From: Nanobdellota archaeon
GTDB taxonomy: Archaea; Nanobdellota; Nanobdellia; Pacearchaeales; GW2011-AR1
DNA: 15,489 nucleotides
Direction of reading: 5' to 3'
NCBI GenBank assembly: GCA_018816205.1
Contig: JAHIWJ010000077.1
Span: forward strand, 1-15,489
The position numbers and the translations under genes were made by a program. Numbering within the stretch: position 1 is the first letter of the stretch; the number at the start of each line of letters is the position of its first letter. The notes beneath the pieces are model-generated. The model was not told the origin of the DNA, ran no database searches, and saw only the letters and a program-made list of their open reading frames with translations. Of the stretch, positions 7,176-14,757 are shown one piece after another.

Positions 7176-7291
7176 ACTGTGGAGCTCTATCTATTAAAAA
7201 ATTTTGGCAAATTGAGGCCTGCGTTAAGGTAGTTGGATTTTGTTCCATCGTGGGAAAGAAGTCTGGGTTGGGTTCTCTGGAGACCCCTTTA
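7176..7291 (-). other. Spacer between ATPase stop and groES promoter
   Basis: After the ATPase stop the minus strand contains a GGGTCT/AGAACCC imperfect hairpin (about 7264-7281) and then a six-T run (7196-7201), which together could end the ATPase transcript. A 24-codon ORF (7174-7248) is present but too short to support. No tRNA signature is visible. Confidence 0.35.
7196..7201 (-). terminator. Oligo-T terminator after the ATPase gene
   Basis: TTTTTT on the minus strand, about 90 nt after the ATPase stop and just upstream of the groES TATA box. It would separate the two units. Confidence 0.35.
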
Positions 7292-9979
7292 CTAGTTTTC
7301 TAAATCAATAAATTTCTTTTTGTTATTTACTATTTTTAAAACATCATAAATTATGATTAACAAAAGAGCTGAGAAAACTGCAACAAGCCATCCTTGAAGT
7401 CCGATAGGGACGGTTTCGAATAATTTGTTTAGTGGAGTGTAAATTATTAAGACTGCTGCGGCGACTGAGGTCAGGGATGCGAAGAAAAGGTAGGGGTTCA
7501 CTAGAGGAGATCTGTTTAAAACACCTTTCCTGAAGGAGCGAAAGTTGAATGCGGATGCGACTTCTAAAAAAATAAGGGAAACTAAAGCGGTGGTGCGAGC
7601 ATAGGCCGTATTGTGGCCTGCGATGTTGAAACTTATGAAGTATACTGAAAGAGTGAACAGCGCCAGCAATGCGCCGTTAAAAGTAAGCAAGGAAATCATG
7701 CTACGGTTGAGTATATCCCGATTTTTTCTTGGTTTATGTTCCATTGCGTCGCCGGAGTAGGGGTTGAACCCTAGAGTAATTGCTGGCAGGTTGTCTGTTA
7801 CAAGATTCATGAATAAAATCTGCAAGGCTAAAAGTAGCGGAACCTGCCAGCCGAGTAGAGGAGCTAGCGCGACTCCAAGGAAGAGGATTGTGATTTCGGC
7901 GGTGTTGCAAGAAAGCTGATAGGTTACAAATTTTTTGATGTTTTTGAAGATTGTTCGGCCTTCTTTTATTGCAACTACAATTGTTGCAAAATTGTCATCC
8001 TTCAGTGTTAAGTCCGCGACGGAACGCGAGACGTCTGTTCCATTTTGGCCCATGGCAACACCTATATGCGCCTCTTTCAAGGCGGGAGCGTCGTTAACTC
8101 CGTCGCCTGTCATGGTCACGACTTCGCCGTTGTTTTTTAGAGCTCTTACGATCCTTAACTTATCTTCGGGTTTTACTCTGGCAAAGATAGTTATGTCTTT
8201 AATGATCTTTTCTAACTCATCATCCGTTATGGCGTCAAGTTCTTCTCCACCCATTACCTTGCCGCTTAAACCGATTTGTTTTGCGATTGCAAGAGCGGTT
8301 TCTTTGTTGTCTCCTGTGATCATCTTTACAGAAATTCCGGCTTTGTGGCAAATCTCAAGCGAGGCCCTGACTTCTTCTCTTGGAGGGTCTTCCATTGCGA
8401 CAAACCCAATGAAAACTAGATCTTCGTCCAATTTCTCCTTAGGATTTTCTAACTTTTTGTAAGCTAACCCAAGGGTTCGAAATGCACCTGAGGTTATAGT
8501 TGCATTGGCTTGTAGAATTTTTTCTTTTTCCTTTTCAGTTAAGGTAAACACTCTTTCTTTGTGTCTAATGTATGTACATTTGTTTAATAAGAATTCAATT
8601 GCACCCTTTGCGTAGACAAAATTTCCTTCGGCGGTTTTGCACGAGACAGCCATGGTTTTTCTTTCTGAGCTGAAAGGAATTTCCTCTTTTCTTATAAACT
8701 TTAAGTCTTCTTTGAAGATGCCTGCTTTTGCGGCCATTATGAGGAGGGCGGATTCTGTTGTGTTGCCGCGCACGTGGTAGGAGGAGTCTTCTCCAGTTCT
8801 TTCTATATTTGAGTCGTTGCAGATAACGCTGCTCTTTAGAAGAAGGTTTAGAACCTTGTCTTTTTCTACAGATCTCTCTCTCCCGCCTATTGAAAATTTG
8901 CCTTCGCCACTATAGCCTGTGCCGGATACTTCGATTATTGAGTTGTCCAAGAAGATTTTTTTTACAGTCATCTCACCTTTTGTCAGAGTGCCAGTTTTAT
9001 CGGTGCAGATTACAGTAGTTTCTCCGAGAGTTTCTATTATAGACATTCTGTTCACGATTGCGTTTTGTTTGGCCATTGCGCGAGCACCGGAAGCTAGGGT
9101 CGTTATCAAAACAACTGGCAGACCCTCTGGAAAAGCTGAGACAGAAAGAGCGATGACTAAAATTAGTACATTTACCAGCAGGTCAGGGGTAATCGTTTCG
9201 CTTTCAACCAAAATTATTGCGCCTGTGAGAACCGAGACTATAATCGCCGTTATGGCCATAACCTTTGCTATTTTGTTGACCTTTTTCTGCAAAGGCAATT
9301 CTTTTTCAGCGGTAGAGATTATGCTCGAGATTTTGCCGAAGCGAGTGTTCATTCCAGTGTGGGTTACCTTAGCGAGACAACGACCACTGACAACAAAAGT
9401 GCCCATAAATATTTGATTTATTTCTTTGTACTTGCCTGGGTTCTTTACAGCTTCTTTTTTTATTTCCTGCGACTCGCCTGTGAGAACAGATTCGTTTACC
9501 CTTAGCTCTTTTTCTTCTAAGATGACACAGTCTGCGGAAATTTTCTCACCGTTGCGCAAAACAACAATATCTCCAGGCACAACATCTGCTGAGAGGATTT
9601 CCATTTCTTTTCCGTCTCTGATGACTATGGAAATTGGAACAAGCATTCCCTTCAAAGATTCTATTGCTTTCTCTGATCGATATTCTTGGATAAATCCGAC
9701 TACCGCTACTAGAGAGATTACTGCAAAGATGGTGTAGGCGGTGAGTGATTTTCCAACTAGAATAGAGATAATTGCAGCAACAAACAATAGATAAATCATG
9801 AAGTTGCTCTTGATTTGCGCCAAAAGTATTTTTAGAGGTGTTCTTTTCGATACGTCCTTCAGCTCGTTTGGACCGTATCTTGTTTTTCTTTTCTTTGCTT
9901 CTTCTTGTGATAACCCTGTTGTTTTGTGGTCGAGTTCCTTAAAAGGGTCTAGACTTGAATGAGCTTCCTCTTTTTTCAT
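7292..9979 (-). CDS. P-type ATPase, type II cation (Ca2+-like) transporter
   Basis: An 895-aa membrane pump, full length for the family. The cation-ATPase N-terminal domain is at about 10-75. The actuator domain has TGES (167-170). The phosphorylation site is CTDKTGTLT with Asp327. Nucleotide-binding and P-domain motifs are KGAIEFL, MITGDNKETA and MTGDGVNDAPAL. The transport helices carry Ca2+-pump ligands: PEGLP in M4 (Glu285), SCNTAEI in M5 (Asn and Glu) and NLVTDNLPA in M6 (Asn, Thr, Asp). This matches SERCA-type sites, so Ca2+ (or Mn2+) export is the best guess. A TATA-like stretch lies about 24 nt before the ATG. It is divergent from the TPR-like gene at 10057. Confidence 0.95.
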   Translation of the reverse strand: MKKEEAHSSLDPFKELDHKTTGLSQEEAKKRKTRYGPNELKDVSKRTPLKILLAQIKSNFMIYLLFVAAIISILVGKSLTAYTIFAVISLVAVVGFIQEYRSEKAIESLKGMLVPISIVIRDGKEMEILSADVVPGDIVVLRNGEKISADCVILEEKELRVNESVLTGESQEIKKEAVKNPGKYKEINQIFMGTFVVSGRCLAKVTHTGMNTRFGKISSIISTAEKELPLQKKVNKIAKVMAITAIIVSVLTGAIILVESETITPDLLVNVLILVIALSVSAFPEGLPVVLITTLASGARAMAKQNAIVNRMSIIETLGETTVICTDKTGTLTKGEMTVKKIFLDNSIIEVSGTGYSGEGKFSIGGRERSVEKDKVLNLLLKSSVICNDSNIERTGEDSSYHVRGNTTESALLIMAAKAGIFKEDLKFIRKEEIPFSSERKTMAVSCKTAEGNFVYAKGAIEFLLNKCTYIRHKERVFTLTEKEKEKILQANATITSGAFRTLGLAYKKLENPKEKLDEDLVFIGFVAMEDPPREEVRASLEICHKAGISVKMITGDNKETALAIAKQIGLSGKVMGGEELDAITDDELEKIIKDITIFARVKPEDKLRIVRALKNNGEVVTMTGDGVNDAPALKEAHIGVAMGQNGTDVSRSVADLTLKDDNFATIVVAIKEGRTIFKNIKKFVTYQLSCNTAEITILFLGVALAPLLGWQVPLLLALQILFMNLVTDNLPAITLGFNPYSGDAMEHKPRKNRDILNRSMISLLTFNGALLALFTLSVYFISFNIAGHNTAYARTTALVSLIFLEVASAFNFRSFRKGVLNRSPLVNPYLFFASLTSVAAAVLIIYTPLNKLFETVPIGLQGWLVAVFSALLLIIIYDVLKIVNNKKKFIDLEN

Positions 9980-9997
9980 AGTCGTGTGAGGGATTTT

Positions 9998-10008
9998 TAA
10001 TTAAAAAA
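9998..10008 (-). promoter_or_regulatory. TATA-like promoter of the ATPase gene
   Basis: The minus-strand AT-rich run (CTTTTTTAATTAAAAAT) is centred about 24 nt before the ATPase ATG at 9979, implying a leaderless or nearly leaderless transcript. Confidence 0.45.
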
Positions 10009-10022
10009 GGTTTGGGATTTGG

Positions 10023-10035
10023 AAATAAATAAAAA
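10023..10035 (+). promoter_or_regulatory. TATA-like promoter of the TPR-like gene
   Basis: AAATAAATAAAAA is centred about 27 nt before ATG 10057. It favours the ATG over two upstream in-frame TTG codons. It shares the 77-nt divergent control region with the ATPase. Confidence 0.45.
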
Positions 10036-10056
10036 GGATGTTTTAGTTGATTGTTG

Positions 10057-10713
10057 ATGGGAAAGAGTTCTAAGAGAGGAAGTTCTTTTGAGTTAAAAGA
10101 AACTCTTGAGAGAATTGACAGAGAGATAAAAATCTTGGAGTCGCATCAGGTTGAGCTTTTGGAGAACAGGGGACGTTCAAAACCTTCTGGCATGGCTTTT
10201 GCAAATGAGAAGTTAGGCGGACTTTACCATGAAAGAGGAGAGTTGTCTGGGAGGAAGGATGACTATTTAAGCGCGGCTCAGGCTTATCGGGCTGGAGCGC
10301 GGTTTGCTGAAGAGATTGGCGAATATAAATTAGCTTATCGACTTTTTCGTCGTTCTGCTGACGATTATGAAACTGCAGGCATGGATGACTGTTGGAAGAT
10401 GGAAAAGCTGGCAAAGAAAAACCGTCGGAAAGCGGCAGTAGTGAGGAAGACGGAAAATATGGGCTGGTTTAGAAGAAAATTAATTAGGAGGAGTCATGGG
10501 GTGCATGTTTTCCTTTTACTTTTGAGCGGGGCGTTCATTTTTTTTCTTCCGTCTTACATTACAGGACATTCTGTTTCTGAAACCTCTTCTATTTCGCCGA
10601 TTTCTTTGCTGGGGGTAATCCTGATAGTTTTTGGAGTTTTAGTGCTTTATGGGTTTATTCTGAAGTATCAACTGCTAAAGTGTATAAAGCAAACATATAT
10701 AAAAGAAAATTGA
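10057..10713 (+). CDS. TPR-like protein with two C-terminal membrane helices
   Basis: Unknown 218-aa protein. Residues 10-38 form a charged coiled coil (LKETLERIDREIKILESHQ). Residues about 49-125 are helical with TPR-like spacing (YLSAAQAYRAGARFAEEIGE, then YKLAYRLFRRSADDYETAG). After a basic linker (RRKLIRRS) there are two membrane helices at about 149-170 and 182-203, joined by a short Ser-rich loop. The basic linker predicts that the soluble N-terminal domain is cytoplasmic. It would act as a membrane-anchored scaffold. The start is ATG 10057 rather than TTG 10051. The last codons overlap the promoter of the next gene. Confidence 0.8.
   Translation: MGKSSKRGSSFELKETLERIDREIKILESHQVELLENRGRSKPSGMAFANEKLGGLYHERGELSGRKDDYLSAAQAYRAGARFAEEIGEYKLAYRLFRRSADDYETAGMDDCWKMEKLAKKNRRKAAVVRKTENMGWFRRKLIRRSHGVHVFLLLLSGAFIFFLPSYITGHSVSETSSISPISLLGVILIVFGVLVLYGFILKYQLLKCIKQTYIKEN
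10696..10704 (+). promoter_or_regulatory. TATA box of the 112-aa membrane protein gene
   Basis: TATATAAAA, embedded in the last codons of the preceding gene, about 38-46 nt before ATG 10742. A start about 25 nt downstream would leave a leader of roughly 17 nt that contains the strong Shine-Dalgarno sequence at 10731-10736. Confidence 0.55.
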
Positions 10714-10730
10714 TACTAAAATGTATAAAA

Positions 10731-10736
10731 GGAGGT
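10731..10736 (+). promoter_or_regulatory. Shine-Dalgarno sequence deciding the start at 10742
   Basis: GGAGGT, 5 nt before ATG 10742. It rules against the in-frame ATG at 10721, which would place this motif inside the coding region. Confidence 0.6.
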
Positions 10737-10741
10737 TGAAA

Positions 10742-11080
10742 ATGCCTAAGAAAAAGGGTGGAAGCATGCTAGGAAGTTGGTCCTTCTTGATTGGTGTCAT
10801 CTTAGCTTTGATTTTTGGTCTAATCGGCAATTTGAGCCCGGGCGTGACCTATGTTTTGGTTGTGCTGGGTATTGTCATTGGCCTATTGAACATTGCTGAA
10901 GAAGAAGTTACACCGTTCTTGATGGCGGGCACTGTGCTTGTCATTGTGTCGACTCTTGGACAAGGAGTAGTTCAGCTCGTGCCAATCTTCTTTGTGACGT
11001 TGCAAGCATTAACAATGTTGTTTGTGCCGGCCACAATTATCGTAGCATTGAAGCATGTCTTCAGTCTAGCACGACATTAA
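10742..11080 (+). CDS. Small four-helix membrane protein (unknown family)
   Basis: 112 aa, starting PKKKGG after Met, then four hydrophobic helices: about 12-30 (SWSFLIGVILALIFGLIG), 36-52, 59-75 and 83-105. The basic N-terminus should lie in the cytoplasm. Short membrane proteins with a lysine-rich start and this pattern occur in DPANN genomes, as far as I recall, without assigned function. It has its own TATA box and a strong ribosome-binding site, suggesting good expression. Codons end more often in C/G than in the preceding gene, again suggesting high expression. Transport, membrane organisation or a role in surface assembly are all possible. Confidence 0.82.
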   Translation: MPKKKGGSMLGSWSFLIGVILALIFGLIGNLSPGVTYVLVVLGIVIGLLNIAEEEVTPFLMAGTVLVIVSTLGQGVVQLVPIFFVTLQALTMLFVPATIIVALKHVFSLARH

Positions 11081-11107
11081 AAAAATTTTATTTTTTTAAT
11101 TTTTCAT
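11081..11107. terminator. Bidirectional A/T-rich terminator
   Basis: A7 followed by T4-A-T7 and further T runs (AAAAAAATTTTATTTTTTT) lies between the tail-to-tail genes ending at 11080 and 11121. The plus strand has strong T-runs to stop the membrane-protein gene. The minus strand has A-run complements that can stop the acyltransferase transcript. Confidence 0.55.
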
Positions 11108-11120
11108 TTAGAATTTGGTT

Positions 11121-12416
11121 TTAATTAGCGTAGCATTCGAATCTTTCGATGTTGCAGCTGCCTGCTGCGGTTAGTTCAAAATGAGTTTCTTGGCCAGGGG
11201 GAATGTTTGCTAATTGGACTATTTCTGCGCTGGACGGTGCTGAAGTTATTGGATAGGCAATTTGTTTACATTCAATTAGTGGGGAGTTTGCTTGTTCTTT
11301 TCCGATATTTTTTGCTTTTCCAGAAATTAGGAAGGAACATCCTTCTTCAGAAGACATTTTCTTTGAGGAGACATCCAGAACAAGAATATTTCCCTTCTGA
11401 GTGAGGGTTCCTGGAGGGGAGAGCGATATTTCTTTGAAGGCGGTGTTTGCCAAGGTTAGTGAAATTATTCCAACGAGGATTAGCAGGATTACCACGATTG
11501 CGTTGCCTTTGAGTTCGGTGGAGGTTTTTGTTGAGAGGGTCATTTTTTCTATTTTCTTTGATACTGTGATTGTTAAAAATGTTGCTACTGCCAGCACTGC
11601 CAGGCCTGGTATCTGGGGGAGGGAGAAAATAATCCATTTGCCGAGGGCAGTTTTTATGAAAGACTCGTGGAATAGGAACAATGCAAGGGTGTTTGCTCCG
11701 ATGAATGAGGTGACTGCGTGAGCGGGTACTGAAATCCTAAAGTGATAAATTGCATAGAAGATGGCAAAAGGTAAAACCATGACGGGCATGATTAGATAAG
11801 TCAAAAGAGAAGAGAGCAAGATTGGATTTTTTTTCTGGTGAGCGACTAGAATTCCAAAGCAAAATTCTCCAATGAAGAAGAATGGTGAGAAGCCTGTGAG
11901 CGTGCCTTTGTCAATTCTTAAAACAGTCATTAGAATAAAAATTATCAGAAGTGCTCCGGGAGCGCGCTTCATGATTCTGTTTAGATAGGGGAATAAAATA
12001 TACAGACCGATTAATGGGATCAGAAACCAGGCCGGGCTGATTATTGAGTAAGCTGTCTGCTCAGAAATGAAGTCGATGAATAGAAAATGGTAAATTAGGT
12101 TTTTTAGCATCGAGCCGTAAAAGGCCTGCCTGGAAAAAAGAAGGATTACCATTATGAGAGAGAGGTAGTAGAGCGGGGCGATTTTGATGTATCTGTGGAA
12201 AAACCATTTCGGAGAGAAATTTTCCAGGTCCGGGTATTTTTTTGCCAGAAGAAATCCACTTACAATGAAGAAGAGAGAGATGCCGACGAAACCGAGATAA
12301 CGAAGCGAGTCGCTGCAGGTAAACTCGAATAAGAGATGAAATGCAAGAACGAGCACAATAGCAAGGACTCTCAGAAGATCTATGGAATTTAACCTCTTGT
12401 TATTTTCTTGTTGCAT
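11121..12416 (-). CDS. Acyltransferase family 3 membrane protein with outer Cys domain
   Basis: OafA/YrhL-type O-acyltransferase that moves acyl groups (often acetyl) onto glycans or lipids at the membrane. Family marks are the N-terminal RLNSIDLLRVLAIVLVLAFH with the conserved His27, GISLFFIVSGFLLAKKY (44-61) and FFHRYIKIAPLYYL (72-85). About ten membrane helices follow to residue 285. A further helix (304-323) leads to an outer domain of about 107 residues (325-431) with four cysteines (360, 383, 421, 428), beta-rich, probably disulfide-bonded and possibly glycan-binding. Such tails are not standard in this family. The gene starts one base after the stop of the 78-aa gene (TAA-A-ATG). Target is likely a surface glycan or S-layer sugar. 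Confidence 0.9.
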   Translation of the reverse strand: MQQENNKRLNSIDLLRVLAIVLVLAFHLLFEFTCSDSLRYLGFVGISLFFIVSGFLLAKKYPDLENFSPKWFFHRYIKIAPLYYLSLIMVILLFSRQAFYGSMLKNLIYHFLFIDFISEQTAYSIISPAWFLIPLIGLYILFPYLNRIMKRAPGALLIIFILMTVLRIDKGTLTGFSPFFFIGEFCFGILVAHQKKNPILLSSLLTYLIMPVMVLPFAIFYAIYHFRISVPAHAVTSFIGANTLALFLFHESFIKTALGKWIIFSLPQIPGLAVLAVATFLTITVSKKIEKMTLSTKTSTELKGNAIVVILLILVGIISLTLANTAFKEISLSPPGTLTQKGNILVLDVSSKKMSSEEGCSFLISGKAKNIGKEQANSPLIECKQIAYPITSAPSSAEIVQLANIPPGQETHFELTAAGSCNIERFECYAN

Positions 12417-12417
12417 T

Positions 12418-12654
12418 TTAAAGTGCTTCTAAAAATTCTTCGCTCATGACGACGTAGGCGAGTTCTCTGCCTTGGTCATCTAGAACTCTTATGTGATATT
12501 GGCCGTTTGGTAAAATTAGATTAATCTCTCCTGTCATTCCTTTTCTTATTGGGACTTGTTCTTCGTCGGTATTTTCTGTGTGATATTCTGTGTATTCCGG
12601 GTCCGGGTCTGTGAGGAGGCGAACTTTTTGGTGACGTTTGAATAGGGTTTGCAT
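12418..12654 (-). CDS. Small SH3-like (DUF4926-like) protein coupled to acyltransferase
   Basis: 78-aa protein. The pattern KVRLLTDPDPEY, then IRKGMTGEINLILPNGQYHI, then VLDDQGRELAYVVMSEEFLEAL, resembles DUF4926-type small barrels ('V.LL.d.p....kkG..G.iv....dg...V.f.d..G...a.v.....l'). An insertion of acidic residues (about 22-34) separates the first strand from the rest. I judge this by pattern only. It is first gene of the pair with the acyltransferase, one base apart. A TATATATT box 26 nt before the ATG implies a leaderless transcript. Related proteins are often small regulators or antitoxin-like partners of unknown mechanism. Confidence 0.72.
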   Translation of the reverse strand: MQTLFKRHQKVRLLTDPDPEYTEYHTENTDEEQVPIRKGMTGEINLILPNGQYHIRVLDDQGRELAYVVMSEEFLEAL

Positions 12655-12675
12655 CTTTTTAATTAGCAGTTTGGG

Positions 12676-12683
12676 TATATATT
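12676..12683 (-). promoter_or_regulatory. TATA box of the 78-aa/acyltransferase pair
   Basis: Minus-strand AATATATA, centred about 26 nt before ATG 12654. It fits leaderless transcription and lies back to back with the promoter of the 163-aa gene. Confidence 0.6.
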
Positions 12684-12716
12684 GGTATTGGTCTTGAGAT
12701 GGGGGCGTATAATTAA

Positions 12717-12726
12717 TTTTAAATAT
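12717..12726 (+). promoter_or_regulatory. TATA-like promoter of the 163-aa gene
   Basis: TTTTAAATAT centred about 26 nt before ATG 12747, implying a leaderless transcript and supporting that start. Confidence 0.55.
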
Positions 12727-12746
12727 CGTGAATTGAGAGAATTGGT

Positions 12747-13238
12747 ATGAACCGCAACAGAATGAGAAGAATGCGTCATTTAGCAGACCGTGTTGCTACG
12801 CCTGTGGCTGATGCGCCGATAGAAACCGATTATTCCTGGGCACGGCCGCCTGTTTCTGGTTATGCTGGTTGTGTGATGTACGATGAGTCTGCGCAAGCTG
12901 CCCTTTTTGTTGGCAGATATTTGCCGGAAAGCCCTAATGTGGGCGGAGAAAGAATAGAGCTTGAGGAGGCAGGACTATATGCACATGTATTTACCGGAAT
13001 TGAAACTCCTGAGCAAATTAGAAATATTGCAATCCACGCCCAAGTCAAATTGAACTGCGTGGGGTGTGTTGGAGAGGGGGATTTTAGAATTCCTGAAAAA
13101 CTTAAAGGGTTTTACGGGAGGGACGCAGAGCCGCATGCTTTTGAGATATTAAAACCCTGCAACGGCGCTCACCCGCAAAGGGAAAGAATAATTGCGGATA
13201 TTGAAAGAAAAGTCAAACCATATATTCGCAGACATTAA
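12747..13238 (+). CDS. Hypothetical 163-aa Arg-rich protein
   Basis: Not recognised. It starts with an Arg-rich segment (MNRNRMRRMRHLADR) that could bind nucleic acid or act as a targeting region. The middle (about 35-110) alternates strands and helices (VSGYAGCVMYDESAQAALFV, then AHVFTGIETPEQIRNIAI). Cysteines at 42, 103, 106 and about 133 include a CVGC pair, so a metal site is possible. The C-terminus is helical and basic (ERIIADIERKVKPYIRRH). It has 17 Arg and 6 Lys by hand count. It is a single gene with a leaderless-type promoter, divergent from the acyltransferase pair. The nuclease gene downstream has its own TATA box, so the two are not clearly one operon. Confidence 0.75.
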   Translation: MNRNRMRRMRHLADRVATPVADAPIETDYSWARPPVSGYAGCVMYDESAQAALFVGRYLPESPNVGGERIELEEAGLYAHVFTGIETPEQIRNIAIHAQVKLNCVGCVGEGDFRIPEKLKGFYGRDAEPHAFEILKPCNGAHPQRERIIADIERKVKPYIRRH

Positions 13239-13245
13239 CTAAACG

Positions 13246-13254
13246 CTTTTATAC
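13246..13254 (+). promoter_or_regulatory. TATA box of the nuclease gene
   Basis: CTTTTATAC centred about 25 nt before ATG 13275, in the 36-nt gap after the 163-aa gene. Leaderless start is implied. Confidence 0.6.
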
Positions 13255-13274
13255 TTGATTCTTTTTTTAGGCGA

Positions 13275-14087
13275 ATGGAAGTCTATTCGCATTCCAAACT
13301 GAGCTTGTATGAAATGTGTCCTGAGGCGTACAAAGTGAAGTATATTGACAGGACTTTTCCTGAATTACCGTCGAGCATTCACGCTTTTTTGGGGAGCACT
13401 GTGCATTCGGCGCTTGAAAATCTTTATGTTGAACTGATGGGCGGGAAGGTTTTGGATTTGGATGAGGTGATTGAGTATTTCGCGAGAGAGTGGCATGACA
13501 CGTACACGCTGGATATTCGCGTACCTGCGGGAGAAAATGTTGAGAACTTTTTCAATAAAGGAGTGAAGTTTTTGATTGATTACTACCGGAGCAATCTGCC
13601 TTTTTCTAAACTTACTGTTGAAGTTGAGAAGAAGTTGTGGTTTCCGATTACCGATGGTGTTTATATTACCGGTTACATTGATCGACTCGAGAAACACAAA
13701 GATGGAAGTTACGAAGTTCACGATTACAAGACAAACGGCAAGATGAAGGAGCAGAAAGAAGTAGACGCCGATAGACAGTTGGCATTTTATCATCTCGGAT
13801 TGCAGGATTTGTTCGGAGAAGATGTGCGAGTTAAGCTGACTTGGCATTTTTTAGCGCATAATAAAAAAGTTCATTCTTCTCGAACGAAAGAGCAGCTTGA
13901 TGTTTTGAAGAATCAGACGCTTGCTTTGATTGGGAAGATTCGGAACACGACTGAGTGGCCGGCTTGTGGCAAACCTTGGTGTGATTGGTGCGCTTATAAG
14001 GCGCTGCATGGCGTTGTGAACAAAAGCGAGGGCGGAGGGTCAAGAAAGGTTTTTACTTTGAACGATAGTTTGAGTAAATGGTTATGA
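13275..14087 (+). CDS. PD-(D/E)XK nuclease with Fe-S cluster cysteines (RecB/Cas4-like)
   Basis: 270-aa member of the PD-(D/E)XK superfamily (PDDEXK_1-type, as in RecB, AddB, Cas4 and Dna2). Motifs in order: SHSKLSLYEMCPEAYKVKY with Cys15, then GSTVHSALENLY with His44. GYIDRLE carries catalytic Asp136, and VHDYKTN carries the D-x-K pair Asp150 and Lys152. Motif QLAFYHLGLQ follows with Gln168 and Tyr172. The C-terminal CGKPWCDWC supplies Cys231, 236 and 239. With Cys15 these give the four ligands of the 4Fe-4S cluster seen in Cas4/AddB-type nucleases. No cas genes or CRISPR array are in the window, so a DNA repair or end-processing role is more likely than adaptation. Its last 6 nt overlap the end of the convergent 214-aa gene. 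Confidence 0.92.
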   Translation: MEVYSHSKLSLYEMCPEAYKVKYIDRTFPELPSSIHAFLGSTVHSALENLYVELMGGKVLDLDEVIEYFAREWHDTYTLDIRVPAGENVENFFNKGVKFLIDYYRSNLPFSKLTVEVEKKLWFPITDGVYITGYIDRLEKHKDGSYEVHDYKTNGKMKEQKEVDADRQLAFYHLGLQDLFGEDVRVKLTWHFLAHNKKVHSSRTKEQLDVLKNQTLALIGKIRNTTEWPACGKPWCDWCAYKALHGVVNKSEGGGSRKVFTLNDSLSKWL

Positions 14088-14726
14088 TTTTACATCGCCC
14101 TTATTTATGGCATGCATCATTCCGACATATGACCTTAATGTTTCATTCACCCATTCTACAACATCAGATTTAGCATGAAACGCTGCAACTAAATAATGTG
14201 CACCTCTTCTCTCACATGAACCGCCTGCTCGGAGTGTTAACGAATCTGAATCAAAGGATAATGAAAATTGTCCATCATAAAAGTATGTTGTTTTTGCTTC
14301 TGGAAAGCTTTCTGATAATTTCCTGTCTAACAATTGTTGCACTTCTGCCCTTAACATAGACCTGAAAAGTAATCCCGAGCATAGAAAATAGGGAAAATCT
14401 TTCATTCTCGCTAAGCAAGAGGGAGGATTACCTGAGATATCGTTCTCAAAATACCAGTATCTAGTACTGCCAGGTTCTAATCTTTGCCGGACTTGTTCAA
14501 GTTCATCGATACGGCGGATGGCTGGAAATTGGGGGATGGCGTCTCTCCAGTCTCCTCCCAATCTTGCCCGCATATCTGTAGCTTCTAATCTAATTGTTCC
14601 GAGGATTGTTCCTTGTAAAATTATTTTTATTGGTTCTCTTGGAGGCTGGCCATATACGAATCTTGCAATTTCCTCATAGCCCATGCCTGTTTCTAGGAAC
14701 TTTTCAACTGCTGCTGTATTTGGCAT
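14082..14726 (-). CDS. Hypothetical 214-aa protein
   Basis: No family recognised. Start ATG 14726, 31 nt after the stop of the DUF5652-like gene. A CTTATTA box at about 14749-14756 is placed 26 nt upstream, so it may have its own leaderless promoter. The N-terminus is a short helical part (VEKFLETGMGYEEIARFVYG), followed by strands (PIKIILQGTILGTIRLEA) and a helix rich in Arg and Glu (residues 67-88). A beta region near 145-170 (TTYFYDGQFSLSFDSDSLTL) precedes the C-terminal helix (SDVVEWVNETLRSYVGMMH). It has 19 Arg and 8 Lys by hand count. No membrane segment. It meets the nuclease gene tail to tail with a 6-nt overlap. Confidence 0.75.
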   Translation of the reverse strand: MPNTAAVEKFLETGMGYEEIARFVYGQPPREPIKIILQGTILGTIRLEATDMRARLGGDWRDAIPQFPAIRRIDELEQVRQRLEPGSTRYWYFENDISGNPPSCLARMKDFPYFLCSGLLFRSMLRAEVQQLLDRKLSESFPEAKTTYFYDGQFSLSFDSDSLTLRAGGSCERRGAHYLVAAFHAKSDVVEWVNETLRSYVGMMHAINKGDVKS

Positions 14727-14757
14727 AAATGCAAGATAAATGGGGAGGTAATAAGGT

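Noticed and set aside
7174..7248. 24-aa minus-strand ORF in the spacer before groES
   Set aside because: It is too short and overlaps the groES TATA box and the T-run terminator. Nothing supports translation.
7935..8462. Long plus-strand ORF of 175 codons inside the ATPase gene
   Set aside because: It is the antisense shadow of a strongly conserved coding region, with Ser-rich composition typical of such shadows. The same holds for the long plus-strand frames opposite groEL and the other ATPase segments.
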